DNA of 7,568 bases, taken from positions 1 through 7,568 of the forward strand of contig JALHML010000023.1 of assembly GCA_022844065.1 (NCBI GenBank). The letters are read 5' to 3'. The DNA comes from Minisyncoccota bacterium. Lineage in GTDB: Bacteria > Patescibacteriota > Minisyncoccia > Phycocordibacterales > Phycocordibacteraceae. A model generated the notes under the pieces. The model saw only the letters and a program-made list of their open reading frames with translations. It was not told the DNA's origin and made no database searches. Shown piece by piece: positions 5,829 to 7,568 of the stretch (position 1 is the stretch's first letter; each line of letters opens with the position of its first letter). Both the position numbers and the translations under genes were made by a program.

Positions 5829-6698
5829 ATGTCCTATGAGACATATACTGACCTTGACGCAATAAAGGACATCATGAGCGATAAAGGACAGAACAGGGAT
5901 TCGCATGCGATGAAGGCATACAAAAATAATGCTGACTTTAGTGATTTTGTCCTTGATAAACCAATATTTTCAGGAGTATTTGAAAAGGACATCAGACGCA
6001 TATATCTATACAAGAAGGCTGAGCGACTTGCGAAAGCCATCTACCTAATCAGTCCAGCATTTGCAGAGTCACCCGCGTTAAAGGATCGGATTGAGCGCAT
6101 CGCGCTTAGTCTCGTCGATGCTTCCGTACTTCCTCCAACCACATCTCGCGACGCACTCTCGCGTGAGCTCCTCGCTCTCTCAAGTATTCTTTCGATCGCG
6201 CGCTCTGGAAACATACTATCCAGCATGAACGCAGATCTCATTGTGCGAGAAGCCCATCTCCTGCTTTCAGAGATCGTAAGCTATGAGGAACCTCGTCTGA
6301 TGCTCGATGAGATTCCATCTCTCGCGTCACTTGCGAAAGCATCTGCAGTGAACGAATCACGTGAGCGAAGCAGTCTCCGATCGGTTGCGCGTGTTACGTA
6401 TGATTCGGATCTTGATGCGTATGACAGTGCTGAGGATAAAGGACATTCAAAAGGACACGTAAAGGACACAGCCAAAGCAGCCGCATCTTCAGCACAAAAG
6501 GGAAGTGCAAGTGGAGATCGTCGAGAGAGTATCCTCGCTGTTCTGCGCTCGAAGGGTCCTTCCTATATAAAGGATATCTCCATGATTGTGCGGGACGTAA
6601 GCGAGAAGACTATACAGCGAGAATTATCCAGTTTAGTCGCTGAAGGGGTTGTGAAGAGGAAAGGGGATCGCCGATGGACTACCTACGAGATGGCCTAG
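5829..6698 (+). CDS. Uncharacterised protein with C-terminal winged-helix-like region
   Basis: The 289-residue product matches no family I can name. Residues 45-155 are predicted mostly helical (IRRIYLYKKAERLAKAIYLI, ALKDRIERIALSLVDASVL, RDALSRELLALSSILSIAR, NADLIVREAHLLLSEIV), consistent with a four-helix bundle. Residues 193-230 form a low-complexity Lys/Ala/Ser linker. Residues 231-289 read like a winged helix: RRESILAVLRSKGPSYIKDI, then SEKTIQRELSSLVAEGVVKRKG and the wing RRWTTYEMA. This suggests a DNA-binding protein, perhaps a regulator of the divergent ftsK operon. ATG 5829 is chosen; GAGG directly before it is too close to be a normal binding site, and TTG 5805 is an in-frame alternative. 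The gene contains seven AAGGACA words. Confidence 0.85.
   Translation: MSYETYTDLDAIKDIMSDKGQNRDSHAMKAYKNNADFSDFVLDKPIFSGVFEKDIRRIYLYKKAERLAKAIYLISPAFAESPALKDRIERIALSLVDASVLPPTTSRDALSRELLALSSILSIARSGNILSSMNADLIVREAHLLLSEIVSYEEPRLMLDEIPSLASLAKASAVNESRERSSLRSVARVTYDSDLDAYDSAEDKGHSKGHVKDTAKAAASSAQKGSASGDRRESILAVLRSKGPSYIKDISMIVRDVSEKTIQRELSSLVAEGVVKRKGDRRWTTYEMA
5864..5991. repeat. AAAGGACA repeat cluster I
   Basis: AAAGGACA occurs on the + strand at 5864-5871, 5883-5890 and 5984-5991, and its 7-nt core inverted (TGTCCTT) at 5948-5954. The first two share the longer word ATAAAGGACA (5862-5871 and 5881-5890). The + strand copies fall in different reading frames (AAG GAC in two, AAA GGA in one), so protein sequence alone does not explain them. 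Confidence 0.6.
6438..6468 (+). repeat. AAAGGACA repeat cluster II, iteron-like
   Basis: Three direct copies start at 6438, 6450 and 6461, at intervals of 12 and 11 nt, close to one helical turn each. The first belongs to the longer word ATAAAGGACA, as in cluster I. Two copies read AAA GGA and the third reads AAG GAC. They encode part of the low-complexity linker EDKGHSKGHVKD. Confidence 0.6.
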
Positions 6699-6716
6699 TC
6701 TTGTATGAAGGCTTCA

Positions 6717-6745
6717 TTGACGAAAGTGTCAAAAAAGCTTATTAT
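6717..6745 (+). promoter_or_regulatory. Sigma70-like promoter, TTGACG-N17-TATTAT
   Basis: TTGACG (6717-6722) and TATTAT (6740-6745) each differ from consensus at one position and are separated by the optimal 17 nt. It lies 19 nt after the stop of the 289-residue gene and points into the gene-free region. Transcription would begin near 6752, upstream of the hairpin at 6781-6805. Confidence 0.7.
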
Positions 6746-6780
6746 ACTTTTGTGGTAATCGCTGGGAGCCAAACGTTCTA

Positions 6781-6808
6781 AAAACGGCCGGAAACGGCCT
6801 GTTTTGCG
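6781..6808 (+). terminator. Terminator-like hairpin with GAAA tetraloop
   Basis: AAAAC-GGCCG (6781-6790) pairs with CGGCC (6795-6799) and, after one bulged T, GTTTT (6801-6805), closing a GAAA loop. It is about 80 nt after the preceding gene and about 30 nt after the predicted start from the promoter at 6717. It may end the upstream gene, define a short RNA, or act as an attenuator: GTTTT could alternatively pair with AAAAC at 6816-6820. Confidence 0.6.
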
Positions 6809-6824
6809 TTTAGTTAAAACACGG

Positions 6825-6833
6825 TTATCCACA
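6825..6833 (+). promoter_or_regulatory. Perfect DnaA-box sequence TTATCCACA
   Basis: The nonamer matches the strong E. coli DnaA box exactly. I see no second clear copy nearby and no dnaA or dnaN gene, so an origin is not indicated. A DnaA-responsive regulatory site, a titration site or chance are all possible. Confidence 0.35.
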
Positions 6834-6866
6834 ACGTTTTTACAGGGTCTATGGCTTGTATCTCTG

Positions 6867-6880
6867 TATACTAGGTATAC
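6867..6880. promoter_or_regulatory. GTATAC-TAG-GTATAC repeat containing a TATACT -10-like box
   Basis: GTATAC at 6866-6871 and 6875-6880 surround TAG, making both a direct and an inverted repeat. TATACT (6867-6872) resembles a -10 box and would start a transcript near 6880, directly before the first large hairpin of the structured region. No convincing -35 is at the right distance (TTTACA at 6839-6844 is 22 nt away). Confidence 0.35.
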
Positions 6881-7180
6881 GCCCGCGTGTTCGGACTTGA
6901 TCCGAACCGCGGGATTCTGAAACGGCTGATACGACCCTGAACGAAGGGATCCTTGATAAAGGAATAGTGAACAAAGTCCTGCGGTGTAAGAACCTGCAGG
7001 CACACCCGTCTTCATGAACAGACGGGTGCCTGAAACGGATGCTTTTGATAGAAATGGATGAACGCTTGAATGAATGACCATTCGCCAACTAGCCGATGGG
7101 ACGCTCGTCGATAGTGCGCCCTGTCGGATAGTGTGAACCGTTCGAAAACTCACTCCCTTCCTCTCGGGGAGGGGAGGAGA
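6880..7180 (+). ncRNA. Candidate structured RNA or structured leader, family unknown
   Basis: About 300 nt hold consecutive stable stems: CCCGCG/CGCGGG plus GTTCGGA/TCCGAAC (6882-6913, 13 bp with one bulged T); CCCT/AGGG (6935-6948); TCCTT-GATA-AAGGA (6950-6963); CCTGC+GGT/ACC+GCAGG (6978-7000); CACCCGTCT/AGACGGGTG (7003-7028); CTA+CCGA+GGG+CGC with GCG+CCC+TCGG+TAG (7089-7131); CTCCCTTCC/GGAGGGGAG (7153-7176). Linkers are A-rich and repeat TGAA or TGAT many times, often just after or in loops, as in unpaired joining segments of folded RNAs. No frame is convincingly coding. I could not match it to RNase P RNA, tmRNA, SRP RNA or 6S RNA. It may be a free RNA or part of a 5' leader of the gene at 7265. 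The strand is inferred from neighbours. Confidence 0.45.
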
Positions 7181-7199
7181 TTACAAAGAGAGATTAAAG

Positions 7200-7241
7200 G
7201 TGCGTACGCGATACGAAATTATTACTAGACGTACCGCGCAC
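7200..7241 (+). repeat. Inverted repeat upstream of the peptidoglycan-binding gene
   Basis: GTGCG+TACG (7200-7208) pairs with CGTA+CGCAC (7230-7233, 7237-7241) with a 3-nt bulge and a 21-nt AT-rich loop. It is located 24 nt before the start codon and may be an operator or leader stem. Palindromic CGTACG and GTAC words recur in it. Confidence 0.35.
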
Positions 7242-7264
7242 GTACTTCAACTACTTACAAAAAT

Positions 7265-7568
7265 ATGATTGCAACTAGCAACACAATGATCGCGAAGATC
7301 TTCGCAGCTCTTGCTGTCGCAGGACTCGTTCTTGGTTCGTTTGCAGCACTTGCTCCAGTAGCAGGCGCTCAGACCACCACGACTACGACTTCCAGCGGAA
7401 GCACGACTACGGCGCTTACCTTCTCGAACGACCTTACGATTGGAGCAACTGGAGTCGCGGTTACGTCTCTCCAGACTTTCCTCATCGCTAAGGGCTTCAG
7501 CATCCCAGCAGGTGCAACCGGATACTTCGGTTCACAGACTAAGGCAGCTGTCGCAGCTTATCAGTCTG
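7265..7568 (+). CDS. Secreted peptidoglycan-binding-domain protein (3' end outside window)
   Basis: The visible 101 residues begin with a signal peptide: a short polar start, K11, a hydrophobic core at about 12-30 and a likely cleavage after AGA at 33-35. A Thr/Ser-rich linker (37-49) follows. Then comes a peptidoglycan-binding type-1 fold, LTIGATGVAVTSLQTFLIAKGF, then GYFGSQTKAAVAAYQ (about 58-100), with the typical spacing of VxxLQxxL and YFGxxTxxAVxxYQ. Such proteins bind cell wall and in parcubacteria are often large surface-layer-like proteins. ATG 7265 keeps a longer start; ATG 7286 gives a more standard signal peptide and lies 16 nt after a TATGAT box (7264-7269). Neither has a Shine-Dalgarno sequence. 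The reading frame is open to the window edge. Confidence 0.88.
   Translation, partial: MIATSNTMIAKIFAALAVAGLVLGSFAALAPVAGAQTTTTTTSSGSTTTALTFSNDLTIGATGVAVTSLQTFLIAKGFSIPAGATGYFGSQTKAAVAAYQS

Larger units (their letters stand above)
6699..7264. other. 566-nt gene-free region before the surface-protein gene
   Basis: No protein gene is supported here: minus-strand open frames such as 7153-6695 show no domain, and + strand frames are broken by frequent stops. The region contains, in order, the promoter 6717-6745, the hairpin 6781-6808, the DnaA-box sequence 6825-6833, the TATACT repeat 6866-6880, the hairpin array 6882-7176 and the inverted repeat 7200-7241, each listed separately. Confidence 0.7.

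Noticed and set aside
6438..6468. CRISPR array or plasmid origin iterons
   Set aside because: The repeats are only 8 nt with 3-4 nt between them, lie inside a coding region and have no Cas or Rep gene nearby.
6967..7077. Tiny overlapping reading frames in the hairpin region (for example 6967-7017 and 7014-7061), as a leader-peptide system
   Set aside because: Non-ATG starts in part, no binding sites, no stalling or repeated amino-acid signature; the repeated TGA is better explained by unpaired linkers.
6971..7083. RNase P RNA, suggested by ACAAAGTCC (CR-I-like) and GAATGAATGACC (CR-V-like)
   Set aside because: The matching 3' strand of helix P4 (CCGGCTTA-like) and the other universal core segments are not present.
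6695..7153. A 152-residue minus-strand open frame across the structured region
   Set aside because: Composition and lack of any motif suggest chance; strong inverted repeats run through it and it overlaps the promoter at 6717.
7153..7176. Rho-independent terminator
   Set aside because: The stem is strong but is followed by GAGATTACAAAG with no T-tract, so it is more likely an RNA stem or stabilising element.

Overview
The window looks like a piece of a Patescibacteria/CPR genome, most likely a parcubacterial lineage. This is inferred from four things: an EF-P without the usual PGKG loop, a compact FtsK, a membrane-anchored Ig-like protein sitting directly before recA, and a secreted Thr-rich peptidoglycan-binding protein of the kind common in that group. 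Most starts have no visible Shine-Dalgarno sequence, and intergenic regions are rich in perfect hairpins. No rRNA, tRNA, transposase or CRISPR array is visible.

Layout from left to right. Positions 2-202 hold the end of a ribosomal operon (rpsR, + strand), closed by a textbook terminator. Positions 245-600 have no convincing gene but hold at least six inverted repeats. The EF-P gene efp (601-1176, -) is divergent from a small + strand unit: an ECF-type sigma factor (1256-1837) overlapping a two-helix membrane protein (1815-2156). A large bidirectional hairpin separates this unit from a convergent minus-strand operon, which is read as ftsK (5749-3602), then an Ig-like membrane protein (3599-3276), then recA (3264-2203). 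The spacings in that operon are 2 and 11 nt, so chromosome translocation and recombination functions are very likely cotranscribed.

A 17-nt palindrome lies in front of ftsK, in the gap shared with a divergent gene for a 289-residue protein of unknown function with a C-terminal winged-helix-like region (5829-6698, +). That gene carries seven copies of the DNA word AAGGACA, in two reading frames and both orientations. From 6699 to 7264 there is no protein gene. Instead there is a good sigma70-like promoter (TTGACG-N17-TATTAT), a terminator-like hairpin, one perfect DnaA-box sequence and then about 300 nt of back-to-back stable hairpins (6882-7176). This is the best candidate in the window for an undescribed element, either a structured RNA or a long structured leader. 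The window ends inside a secreted peptidoglycan-binding-domain protein starting at 7265.

The core genes (S18, EF-P, RecA, FtsK, sigma) are identified with high confidence from conserved motifs. Everything said about the RNA region, the repeat word and regulation is inference from sequence patterns only.
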